The notes beneath the pieces are model-generated. The model did no database searches, was not told where the DNA came from, and worked only from the letters and a program-made list of their open reading frames with translations. Below, in pieces: positions 1 to 6,163 of a stretch of DNA of 7,532 nt (position 1 is its first letter; every line of letters starts with the position of its first letter). The position numbers were made by a program, and so were the translations under genes. Source of the DNA: Pseudomonadota bacterium (lineage in GTDB: Bacteria; Pseudomonadota; Alphaproteobacteria; Acetobacterales; Acetobacteraceae). The stretch is taken from NCBI GenBank assembly GCA_021808205.1, contig JAKBCD010000069.1, positions 1-7,532 of the forward strand, read 5' to 3'.

Positions 1-777
1 CAGCACATAAACTTGCGAGAGCGGCACAATGGCCATGATCTGCGTGCCGGGTTGCACATAATCTCCCACCGCAACAGTTTTGTTGCCGACGATCCCGGCA
101 AAGGGCGCGCGGATGGCGGTGTGCTCAAGGTTTAGCTGGGCCTGCGCAAGCTGCGCCTGGGCGCGGATGGCCGCGGCCTTGGCACCCAGAAGCCCGGCCT
201 TTAGCACATTGACCTCACGCTGGGCGGCTTGCAGGTCCGCTTGGTCCGCCGCCAGCCCGGCCTGGGCGGTGCGCAGGTCTGTGTTGGCTTGGTCGGTGTT
301 CTGCACCGGGCTGGCGCCCCTGGCGGACAGGCTGGCGTAACGGCGCTGGTTCTGCACGGCGAAGGCCAGTTTGGCCTCGTCAGCCTGCACGGCGGCGGCG
401 GCGGCGGCGATTTTGGAGGGTTGCAGGGCCAGCAACGCTTCGTCGTTGGCTACACCGGCCTTGGCGCTGGCAAGCCCGGCCTTGGCTTCGTTGACAGCAT
501 TCTGGTAGTCGCGCGGGTCTATGCGTGCCAGGAGCTGGCCTTGTTGCACCGGCTGGTTCTCATTCACCGCCACGGCGGTAATGTAGCCGGAAATTTTGGC
601 GGCGGTCAGGCTGGAATCAGCGGCGATGTAGGCGTCATCTGTGCTGACGATATATTGCCCGACCAGCACATAATGAATGAGCCAGGCGCCTAATGCGAGT
701 ACGGCGGCAATGGAACCGGCGCCAACCAGAAGGCGGCGCCGGCGGGAAAATGCTTGATGATCCGACACGTAAAACAC
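1..777 (-). CDS. HlyD/EmrA-family membrane fusion protein, 3' end off window
   Basis: Periplasmic adaptor subunit of a tripartite efflux or secretion pump, linking an inner-membrane transporter to an outer-membrane channel. The 259 visible residues show a basic N-terminus (RRRR at 12-15), one membrane helix (about 16-38), the family signature TDDAYI (46-51), the first half of the lipoyl-like domain (about 55-90), a long Ala/Gln/Lys-rich helical hairpin (about 90-215), and the second lipoyl half beginning IRAPFAG (222-228). EmrA-type proteins are usually about 350-400 aa, so roughly one third is missing beyond the left edge. The start is uncertain: an in-frame TGA lies immediately before GTG at 777, another GTG is at 768, there is no in-frame ATG near, and no clear ribosome binding site precedes either. 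It lies 52 bases downstream of nusG on the same strand, so co-transcription is possible. Its transporter partner is not visible. The family is secure; the substrate cannot be told. Confidence 0.92.
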   Translation of the reverse strand, partial: MFYVSDHQAFSRRRRLLVGAGSIAAVLALGAWLIHYVLVGQYIVSTDDAYIAADSSLTAAKISGYITAVAVNENQPVQQGQLLARIDPRDYQNAVNEAKAGLASAKAGVANDEALLALQPSKIAAAAAAVQADEAKLAFAVQNQRRYASLSARGASPVQNTDQANTDLRTAQAGLAADQADLQAAQREVNVLKAGLLGAKAAAIRAQAQLAQAQLNLEHTAIRAPFAGIVGNKTVAVGDYVQPGTQIMAIVPLSQVYVL

Positions 778-796
778 TCATGAAAATGCCGGAGCT

Positions 797-824
797 GAGA
801 TAAGGGCGCTTTGGCGGATTGCAA
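797..824 (-). promoter_or_regulatory. Weak candidate promoter for the HlyD-family gene
   Basis: On the minus strand, TTGCAA (824-819) and TATCTC (802-797) are separated by 16 bases, a sigma70-like arrangement in the 52-base gap between nusG and the HlyD-family gene. It would start transcription about a dozen bases before the GTG at 777. The -10 box matches consensus only partly, and no terminator is seen after nusG, so readthrough from nusG is equally possible. Confidence 0.28.
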
Positions 825-829
825 CCCTG

Positions 830-1360
830 TCAGAGTTTCTCCACCTGGGCGTATTCGAGATCGACCGGGGTGGAGCGGCCGAAGATGGAGACGGAGACCT
901 TCACGCGGCCCTTGTCCTCGTCCACTTCCTCCACCACGCCATTGAAGCTGGTGAACGGGCCATCGGCCACGCGCACCTGCTCGCCCACCTCGAAAATAAC
1001 AGCCGGGCGGCGGGTTTCGGTGCCTTCCTGCTGCTGCTTCATGATCCGCTCGGCCTCGGCGTTGGTGATCGGGCTGGGCTTGTTGCGGCTGCCCAGAAAC
1101 CCGGTGACGCGCGGAATGTCCTTCACCAGGTGCCAGGTGTCGTCGGTCATGTCCATATTGACCAGAATATAGCCGGGGAAGAACTTCCGCTCGGTGTTCA
1201 CCTTCTGGGCGCGGCGAACCTCGGTGACCTCTTCGGTTGGCACCACGATCTCGCCGATATGGTCGGCAAAGCCCTTCAGCTCCGCCTGTTCTTTGATCTG
1301 CTGGGCGATCTTCTTCTCGAAACCGGAATAGACGTGCAGCACGTACCAGCGCTTGGCCAT
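830..1360 (-). CDS. nusG: Transcription termination/antitermination protein NusG
   Basis: NusG binds elongating RNA polymerase through its N-terminal NGN domain and links it to Rho or to ribosomal protein S10 through its C-terminal KOW domain. The 176-aa product is full family length. Visible marks are [11 protein letters not shown] (5-15) at the start of [13 protein letters not shown] (58-67), VTGFLG (85-90), and the KOW part from about 124 ([17 protein letters not shown]) to the C-terminus. The ATG at 1360 is chosen over an upstream in-frame start at 1387 because it follows AAGGA at suitable spacing and gives the normal [14 protein letters not shown]-terminus. It lies 10 bases downstream of secE, the usual pair. 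Unusually, rplK does not follow; a HlyD-family gene does. Confidence 0.99.
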   Translation of the reverse strand: MAKRWYVLHVYSGFEKKIAQQIKEQAELKGFADHIGEIVVPTEEVTEVRRAQKVNTERKFFPGYILVNMDMTDDTWHLVKDIPRVTGFLGSRNKPSPITNAEAERIMKQQQEGTETRRPAVIFEVGEQVRVADGPFTSFNGVVEEVDEDKGRVKVSVSIFGRSTPVDLEYAQVEKL

Positions 1361-1370
1361 TGAATTTTCC

Positions 1371-1592
1371 TTAACCCCCGGCGCCAAAAATGGCGCGCAT
1401 GGCGGCGCCGATCAGTCCATCCACCGCCAGGAAAAATAACGAAGCGGCAACCACCATGGCGAGCACGAGGCCGGTGAGCTGTACCGTTTCCTTGCCCGTT
1501 GGCCAGGTGACGCGGGACGCCTCGGTACGAACCTCGCGCGCGAATTTCAACACGTTGAACGCCAAGACAGCCCATACTCCAAAAAAACGCAT
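1371..1592 (-). CDS. secE: Preprotein translocase subunit SecE
   Basis: SecE is the small essential subunit that clamps SecY in the inner-membrane SecYEG channel. The 73-aa product is the short single-helix form found in many bacteria. It has an amphipathic N-terminal helix (about 8-26), the conserved SecE segment [16 protein letters not shown] (21-36), with its Val-x-Trp-Pro core, and one membrane helix (about 38-58). ATG at 1592 is the only sensible start: the reading frame stays open upstream, but only through the tRNA-Trp gene. That start is 15 bases from the encoded CCA of tRNA-Trp and has no recognisable Shine-Dalgarno. The stop is followed after 10 bases by nusG, so the two are surely one transcript, probably processed from the tRNA-Trp precursor. 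Confidence 0.97.
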   Translation of the reverse strand: MRFFGVWAVLAFNVLKFAREVRTEASRVTWPTGKETVQLTGLVLAMVVAASLFFLAVDGLIGAAMRAIFGAGG

Positions 1593-1607
1593 GATGCTGG
1601 AAAGGGA

Positions 1608-1684
1608 TGGCAGGGGCGGAGGGTCTCGAACTCTCAACCTCCGGTTTTGGAGACCGGCGCTCTAGCCAATTGAGCTACGCCCCT
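1608..1684 (-). tRNA. tRNA-Trp (anticodon CCA)
   Basis: The 77-base gene, CCA tail encoded, folds as a cloverleaf: acceptor stem AGGGGCG/CGCCCCT with G discriminator, D-arm GCTC/GAGC, anticodon stem CCGGT/ACCGG around loop CTCCAAA (anticodon CCA), and T-loop TTCGAGA. The T-stem GAGAG/CCCTC has one A-C mismatch (1632 with 1622). tRNA-Trp directly before secE is a common bacterial order and supports the call. Confidence 0.98.
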
Positions 1685-1708
1685 ATTCCGTACCAGCATG
1701 GAAAGCGC

Positions 1709-1737
1709 CTTCCACACTTTGCAGCGCCGAATGTCAA
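1709..1737 (-). promoter_or_regulatory. Candidate promoter for tRNA-Trp–secE–nusG
   Basis: In the 106-base gap between the two tRNA genes, the minus strand carries a perfect -35 box TTGACA (1737-1732), 17 bases, then TGGAAG (1714-1709), a weak -10. Transcription would begin about 18 bases before the tRNA-Trp 5' end. The -35 is convincing, the -10 is not; readthrough from tRNA-Gly is the alternative, since no terminator is seen between the tRNAs. Confidence 0.5.
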
Positions 1738-1790
1738 GTGCCTGGGTGGCCTGGAGACGCTTTACGGGGGGCGGATGCAAGGGTGAGGCA

Positions 1791-1864
1791 TGGAGCGGGT
1801 GACGGGAATCGAACCCGCACAGCCAGCTTGGAAGGCTGGGACTCTACCATTGAGCTACACCCGC
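1791..1864 (-). tRNA. tRNA-Gly (anticodon TCC)
   Basis: The 74-base gene, CCA tail encoded, folds as a cloverleaf: acceptor stem GCGGGTG/CACCCGC, U discriminator, D-arm GCTC/GAGT, anticodon stem CAGCC/GGCTG-type pairing around loop TTCCAAG (anticodon TCC, reading GGA/GGG), and T-loop TTCGATT. It lies upstream of tRNA-Trp on the same strand, as glycine tRNAs often do in the tuf/secE neighbourhood; no tuf gene is seen here. Confidence 0.98.
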
Positions 1865-1874
1865 GGCTGGGCCA

Positions 1875-1904
1875 TCGTTAGGCCAAATCCCCCCGGTGAG
1901 GCAA
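1875..1904 (-). promoter_or_regulatory. Candidate promoter of tRNA-Gly
   Basis: On the minus strand, TTGCCT (1904-1899) and TAACGA (1880-1875) are separated by 18 bases, and the -10 box ends 10 bases before the mature tRNA 5' end. Spacing and boxes fit a housekeeping sigma70 promoter, though neither hexamer is perfect. Confidence 0.45.
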
Positions 1905-1964
1905 GAGCGGGCGTGTGGCGCGGCGGCCACAGGCGTGCTCCAAGTTTTGTGAACGGAGAGTGTC

Positions 1965-1993
1965 TGTTTTATTAACGATCATCTGGTTATAAT
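1965..1993 (+). promoter_or_regulatory. Promoter of the tadE-tadE-tadG-like operon
   Basis: A perfect -10 box TATAAT lies at 1988-1993 in the only AT-rich patch of the region. The best -35 at 17-base spacing is TGTTTT (1965-1970), a poor match, so the promoter may need an activator. Transcription would begin near 2000, leaving about 110 bases of leader. A short inverted repeat TAAC–9 bases–GTTA (1973-1989) overlaps the -10 region and could be an operator, but four-base arms are weak evidence. Confidence 0.5.
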
Positions 1994-2109
1994 GTAGGCA
2001 GAATATTTGTGGCCTGGCTCTCCAGGGGGTTGGGCGGGTGCGCCGTCTGGAATTTAGCTGGTTGCAGTAGCTCTGCGTTCAAGAATTGCCTGTTTCAAGG
2101 GTTGCCGGA

Positions 2110-2700
2110 ATGTTTGGCTGTTTAGCGAAGAAATGCCGCCTGCGGCTGAGCCGGGGGCCTTGCGGTACCGGTGCCAACGGCGCGGGTGGGCTGCTGCGCC
2201 GGTTTGTGCGGGCGCGCCGGGCTGTCACCGCGGTTGAGTTTGCGCTCATCGGCTCAGCTTTTTTCATGTTCGTGTTCGGAATTTTTGTCGTATCGACCGA
2301 TTTGTTCTGGCAGCTGACCCTGGATGATGCCGTGCGTGTTGCCGCCCGGCAGGTGGAGATTGGCAAAATCACCACCGGGAGCGCATTCCTAAATGCCGTT
2401 TGCGGGGAATTCGGCGTCGCCGCGCCGGCTTGCGCGACACGGCTGCAATATTCCGTTCAGGGCGGCACCTATTTTGGCACGGGCGGCATTACCCCGGTGG
2501 CTCTCAGCAGTGCGGGCAACCTTGCCGCGCCGAGCCAGTTTTCGGGCGTTTTGTTAAGCTCCAGCGCCGGGGCGGTATTTCTGCTGGTGCAGGTTGCCTA
2601 TCCGCTGCCCTTCCAGGTGCTGCTGCTGCCCAACGGTGTCGCCACGGAAAATGGCACGCCATCATTATATTCGGTGGTGTCTGGAGTGATGGTGCCATGA
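2110..2700 (+). CDS. TadE-like minor pseudopilin (first)
   Basis: A 196-aa TadE-like protein of the Tad/Flp type IVc pilus class, expected to sit in the inner membrane and face the periplasm. A basic N-terminal part is followed by RRAVTAVEFAL (36-46) and a hydrophobic helix (about 44-64). The Glu-Phe pair (43-44) matches the pseudopilin Glu+5 and Phe+6, but position -1 is Ala38 where Gly is usual, so prepilin peptidase cleavage is doubtful. The leader before that point, about 38 residues, is also long for this class. ATG at 2110 is preferred because AAGG lies 9 bases upstream; a TTG at 2086 in the same frame lacks one. A cysteine pair (AVCGEF…APACAT) lies in the exported part. Its stop overlaps the start of the next gene in ATGA. 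Assignment rests on the N-terminal motif and context. Confidence 0.82.
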   Translation: MFGCLAKKCRLRLSRGPCGTGANGAGGLLRRFVRARRAVTAVEFALIGSAFFMFVFGIFVVSTDLFWQLTLDDAVRVAARQVEIGKITTGSAFLNAVCGEFGVAAPACATRLQYSVQGGTYFGTGGITPVALSSAGNLAAPSQFSGVLLSSSAGAVFLLVQVAYPLPFQVLLLPNGVATENGTPSLYSVVSGVMVP

Positions 2701-3452
2701 TGAGACGATTGTTTTTCGCCCGCCGTGGTGTTGCCGCCGTTGAATTCGCGCTTGTGGTGCCGGTGCTGCTGCTTTTGTTCATAGGCACGATCGAGATCAT
2801 CACCCTCTACCGGACCGAGACCAAGCTGAACGCCATGACCATCACCCTGGCGCAGATGGTGGCGGGAGAGAGTGCCGCGACCGCCAACGGCGTTACGCAG
2901 CTTGCCTCCAGCGGTGCCAGCGCGCTCTCGGTGCAAAGCATCTGCCAGGGTGCCATTCAGGGGCTGGCGCCCTTTCCGCCCGAGGGCATGACCGTGAAAA
3001 TTGTCGGCGTCACGCTGGAATCCAACAAGAATGGCGCGCCCACCACCGCTTCTGTCTACAGTACCACCCCTGCCTACGATATGTGGGAGACGGATTATTC
3101 CGTGTCCGGTGGCAATTGCAATGTGACCAGCAGCAACACTGCCGCCGCCATTGGTTATACCGGGGCGGTGAATCTGGCCACCACCTCGCCGCCCAGCACC
3201 ACCGGCACCAGCGGCTACTCCGGCCTGCTGGTTTACCCGTGCGACAGCGCGATTATTGTAAACGCAACCCTTACCTATCCTGGGATCATGGGCATTTTTC
3301 TGAATACGCGGCCCAGCCTTTCCCAGTGGGCATTCACCCGGTGGATTTACGGCAGCGCCCAGACCGAGTTGCAATGCTCATCCTCTGATTCAGGGTGTTA
3401 TGTTCATTACGCCGCCAAGCAGACCTGCAACAGCGCGAATACCGCAAATTGA
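2697..3452 (+). CDS. TadE-like minor pseudopilin (second)
   Basis: A 251-aa TadE-family pseudopilin. The N-terminus is textbook: RRGVAAVEFAL (9-19) gives Gly11 at -1, Glu16 at +5 and Phe17 at +6, followed by a strongly hydrophobic helix (about 17-37). Prepilin peptidase would cut after Gly11. The exported part is rich in Ser/Thr/Ala and has six cysteines, three of them clustered in the last 25 residues (LQCSSSDSGCY…QTC), suggesting disulfides. It starts at an ATG that overlaps the previous stop (ATGA), with GGAG about 10 bases upstream, so translation is probably coupled. A second ATG follows at once, so the start could be one codon later. The next gene begins 16 bases on. TadE proteins are thought to act as minor pilins or assembly factors for the Flp pilus; its partners are not in the window. 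Confidence 0.87.
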   Translation: MMRRLFFARRGVAAVEFALVVPVLLLLFIGTIEIITLYRTETKLNAMTITLAQMVAGESAATANGVTQLASSGASALSVQSICQGAIQGLAPFPPEGMTVKIVGVTLESNKNGAPTTASVYSTTPAYDMWETDYSVSGGNCNVTSSNTAAAIGYTGAVNLATTSPPSTTGTSGYSGLLVYPCDSAIIVNATLTYPGIMGIFLNTRPSLSQWAFTRWIYGSAQTELQCSSSDSGCYVHYAAKQTCNSANTAN

Positions 3453-3460
3453 GAAGGAGG
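3452..3460 (+). promoter_or_regulatory. Strong ribosome binding site deciding the tadG-like start
   Basis: AGAAGGAGG overlaps the last base of the preceding stop codon and ends 8 bases before the ATG at 3469. It rules in this ATG over an earlier in-frame ATG at 3400 that lies inside the previous gene. Confidence 0.85.
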
Positions 3461-3468
3461 CCAGCGCC

Positions 3469-6030
3469 ATGATGTCTTTCCTCACTCGCTTCCGCCGCAG
3501 CAGGCGCGGCGCCACCGCCGTGGCGCTGGCCATCATGTTCGTGCCGATGGTTATTGCCGCCAGCGCCGCGGTGGATATCTCCCGCGCTGTTTCTGCCCAC
3601 ACGCAGTTGCAGGCCGCCGCTGACGCCGCCGCCATCGCCGGGGCAGGGGCATGGCAGACATCGGAATCCTCGACCGTGGCGCAAAACACCACGACCGTTG
3701 CCTTCACCGGAACCGGGCAGAAGCTGTCTAACTTCATTTCTGGCGGCACGCCCACCGTGGAGCTGACCTGCACGGGCAGTACGACCCAATGCGGCGGCAC
3801 GGCGGCGTATGCCACCTCCACCTCCACCTATAACTGCCCGGCCACGTCTGAATATTGCGTGGTGGTCACCGCCAGCGGCACGATGCATAATTCGCTCTTC
3901 GCCTGGTTGATTCCCTCCACATTGCTGAATGTCACCAGCATTGCCTCGGCCTCGTTCCCGGCGCAGACCATTTCAGGCAAGAACATTCCGCCCAGCCCCG
4001 GTTTTGGTTCAGCCGGTGATGTGAGCGGTATTTATGCCTATGCGGTGCCAATGTCTGGCGGCACGCCGAATTACACCAAGACACCCACACCCAACGCCGC
4101 CTGCAATAACTATAGTTCAATAGGCCCGCTGGCGCTGTTAAGCTCTTCCTCCGTTGCCGGCACCACCTGCAATTATTTGTTTATAGCACTTTCCACCAGC
4201 TCCGGCACGGCCGGCACCGGCGGCTCGATTACTTTGCAGCAAAACCAGCCGATCTCGTTCAGCTTCATCAACTACACCGGCGCCAACGGCTATCATTCCT
4301 CGAACTATTATCAGACCAACACGCAGCTTTATGTATCGACAACCAAGGGCCAGACCGGGACCTATTACGCGAACGGCTTCCAGGCGCCGATCTATACGAC
4401 GAAAACCTATACATGTTTCGGGGGTGACTCAGACACTGTTTGCCCCACCAACGTCAAGGCAAGCTCAAGGACTATCTCATCCACCGGCACTGCGGGCACA
4501 AATTCGAGCTGCTCCGGCCCCTACTACAACTACTATGGCCAGGAATATTACGACTGCACAACCACTGTCGTTACATTTTCTCAATCCCCACCGCTAACCG
4601 GAGAATGCCCGGATAGCACCTTGTATGGCTCGCTGGACCCGCTGGGTACCGTCTCCTCCAGCAATGCAAGTGGCGTGAGCAGTGCCGGGGTGCCGGCGGT
4701 GGATGGCCTCAACTCGTTCTCCTCGGCTTACGAAGTCGAGGGCTATCCGACGACCTATGAAGCCAACCACGCGCTGGTGCCGTTTGTGGCCACCACCTTG
4801 CAAACCCAGTCTAAATCGTATGGGAAAAAGACCTATTATATAACCGCCATCTGCCCGAACTACGAAACCTCGGGCACCGATGTTGCCGGAAACAATTACA
4901 ACACCACGATCAGCGCGCCGATAAGCTCCACCTATTCAGCCGACACGGGTTGGACAAACCTGAACATCTTCTCCACCGCTTTCCCCGGCCAGAATTACGG
5001 TGATAGCTCTTCAACGAATGCGGCGGCGGTTGGTACCGTGAACCCCGCTGTGGATAATACTGGCCGGTATGCGTCTGGTTCCGTATCGATGACAAGTAAC
5101 ACAGGCGATATTTACCCGCCGGCGATTGCCGGCTGCACCCCAGCCGGCAACACGTCTGATGGCGGGGTGACCACCTCGCCCAGTGCCTGGTGGAACTGGC
5201 ATGGCAGCAATACCGGCAATTGCGGAAATGAATCCGGTGCCAACCAGGGTGCTTTCGTTTCAACGCCAGGCCAAGCGCAATTCAGCAATTGCAACCTCGT
5301 GATTCAAGATCTGGGCAACGCAGTGCCAACAAATGGCAACAACCAGGCTCTGCTGCCAGATTATTATCTCCTTGTAAGGAACCCTGCGGGCGCCATCGTC
5401 GGGCTGGACCCGATCTGGGACGGGCAGAGCTTTCCAGACGTGATGGGCGGTGTCATCACCAACAATCTGAACGGGTTGAACCCGAACATAACCGTCGTCG
5501 GCTCAACTGTTTACGACGGGGATGTCGCGGCCACCTATAACAGCTCGGGCGGGCTCGTCACGTATGGGTTTACGCCGCCGTCAAACGGGTCTTATACGCT
5601 TACCTCCGGCCCTTATTCGGGGGATACGGTTTATTATGAAACGCCCGCCGCGCGCGGGGGCGGGGTTGTTGACTTCGACCTGCCGCCGGATACCTCCAAC
5701 ACATGCTACAATCCGCAGGATAACGGCAACGCCGCCAACACGGTGGCGCTGCAAAACGGCACAACCGACAAGAACGGCAATTCCACCCCCACCACCTTCA
5801 CCACTACGGGCGACCAGAATAACGGCTCGCCGGTGGACCCTGTGGCCAACCCGCAGCTGGGCGCAATTTTGTGCAGTGCGGCCAAACCGCACACCTACGC
5901 GCTATACTGGAACGATTTGGGCACATACGGCTCGGACGATCTGGGCTACTGGAACGCGATCGTCGCGTTTACATGCTCCACACCGTCTTCTACCGCCGCG
6001 GGGGGCGGGCCGATCACGCTTTCCGGGTAG
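3469..6030 (+). CDS. Large TadG-like pilus-associated protein without visible vWA domain
   Basis: The 853-aa product begins with the TadG/Tad N-terminal pattern: basic RFRRSRRG (7-14), hydrophobic helix (about 17-35), then VDISRAVSAHTQLQAAADAAAIAGAGA (35-61 region), the hallmark of this family. At the pilin motif RRGATAVALAI, Gly14 is present but position +5 is Ala instead of Glu, so it is probably not cleaved and stays anchored in the inner membrane. TadG proteins often carry a von Willebrand A domain with a DxSxS metal site; I see none. Instead, about 790 residues rich in Ser, Thr, Asn, Gly and Tyr follow, with 18 cysteines (an even number, consistent with periplasmic disulfides) and a tyrosine cluster PYYNYYGQEYYDC. 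No enzyme motif is recognised. It is third in an operon with two TadE-like genes, 16 bases after the second. The role is inferred as pilus assembly or surface structure; the large domain's function is unknown. Confidence 0.83.
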   Translation: MMSFLTRFRRSRRGATAVALAIMFVPMVIAASAAVDISRAVSAHTQLQAAADAAAIAGAGAWQTSESSTVAQNTTTVAFTGTGQKLSNFISGGTPTVELTCTGSTTQCGGTAAYATSTSTYNCPATSEYCVVVTASGTMHNSLFAWLIPSTLLNVTSIASASFPAQTISGKNIPPSPGFGSAGDVSGIYAYAVPMSGGTPNYTKTPTPNAACNNYSSIGPLALLSSSSVAGTTCNYLFIALSTSSGTAGTGGSITLQQNQPISFSFINYTGANGYHSSNYYQTNTQLYVSTTKGQTGTYYANGFQAPIYTTKTYTCFGGDSDTVCPTNVKASSRTISSTGTAGTNSSCSGPYYNYYGQEYYDCTTTVVTFSQSPPLTGECPDSTLYGSLDPLGTVSSSNASGVSSAGVPAVDGLNSFSSAYEVEGYPTTYEANHALVPFVATTLQTQSKSYGKKTYYITAICPNYETSGTDVAGNNYNTTISAPISSTYSADTGWTNLNIFSTAFPGQNYGDSSSTNAAAVGTVNPAVDNTGRYASGSVSMTSNTGDIYPPAIAGCTPAGNTSDGGVTTSPSAWWNWHGSNTGNCGNESGANQGAFVSTPGQAQFSNCNLVIQDLGNAVPTNGNNQALLPDYYLLVRNPAGAIVGLDPIWDGQSFPDVMGGVITNNLNGLNPNITVVGSTVYDGDVAATYNSSGGLVTYGFTPPSNGSYTLTSGPYSGDTVYYETPAARGGGVVDFDLPPDTSNTCYNPQDNGNAANTVALQNGTTDKNGNSTPTTFTTTGDQNNGSPVDPVANPQLGAILCSAAKPHTYALYWNDLGTYGSDDLGYWNAIVAFTCSTPSSTAAGGGPITLSG

Positions 6031-6067
6031 GGGCTGGTGGTTATGTTTTGAACGTCGCGCCGGGTGT
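6031..6067. other. Short convergent gap, no terminator seen
   Basis: Only 37 bases separate the tadG-like stop from the 3' end of tRNA-Leu on the opposite strand. No hairpin with a T-run is visible on either strand, so the two transcripts probably overlap. Confidence 0.6.
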
Positions 6068-6155
6068 TGGTGCGGGCGGCCGGACTTGAACCGGCACAGG
6101 GCTAGGCCCCAACGGATTTTAAGTCCGGTGCGTCTACCGATTTCGCCACGCCCGC
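6068..6155 (-). tRNA. tRNA-Leu (anticodon TAA)
   Basis: The 88-base gene, CCA tail encoded, is a class II tRNA: acceptor stem GCGGGCG/CGCCCGC with A discriminator, anticodon loop CTTAAAA (anticodon TAA, reading TTA/TTG), a long variable arm typical of leucine tRNA, and T-loop TTCAAGT. The complete cloverleaf and leucine-type D-loop (AAATCGGTAGA) make the call secure. Confidence 0.98.
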
Positions 6156-6163
6156 ACGGGGCC

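Larger units (their letters stand above)
1865..2109. other. Divergent intergenic region between tRNA-Gly and the tad-like operon
   Basis: No credible gene is seen in these 245 bases. The left end holds the minus-strand promoter of tRNA-Gly; the AT-rich stretch from about 1965 to 2010 holds the plus-strand promoter of the pilin-like operon. The remaining roughly 110 bases up to the first ATG would be an untranslated leader. No stable hairpin or riboswitch-like structure stood out. Confidence 0.7.

Noticed and set aside
779..781. ATG at 781 (minus strand) as the start of the HlyD-family gene
   Set aside because: It is out of frame with the adaptor; the true frame has a TGA right before GTG 777, so only the GTG codons at 777 or 768 fit.
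1593..1637. Longer secE form beginning at 1637
   Set aside because: The extra codons would be read from inside the tRNA-Trp gene and start with TTG; the ATG at 1592 gives the normal SecE N-terminus.
1972..1989. CtrA-type site TTAA-N7-TTAA in the tad promoter
   Set aside because: Only the left TTAA is present; the base positions for the second half do not match.
2598..3374. Long open frame on the minus strand opposite the second TadE-like gene
   Set aside because: Its Gly/Arg/His-rich product has no recognisable pattern and no ribosome binding site; such frames arise opposite GC-rich coding DNA. The same holds for the plus-strand frames over nusG, the adaptor and kef.
3469..6030. von Willebrand A metal site in the TadG-like protein
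   Set aside because: I looked for the DxSxS pattern near a hydrophobic strand and did not find it; the Asp/Ser-containing stretches present do not fit.
1791..6155. The tad-like operon as a genomic island inserted at a tRNA
   Set aside because: It lies between two tRNA genes, but I found no integrase, no repeat of either tRNA 3' end at the other boundary and no clear base-composition break.
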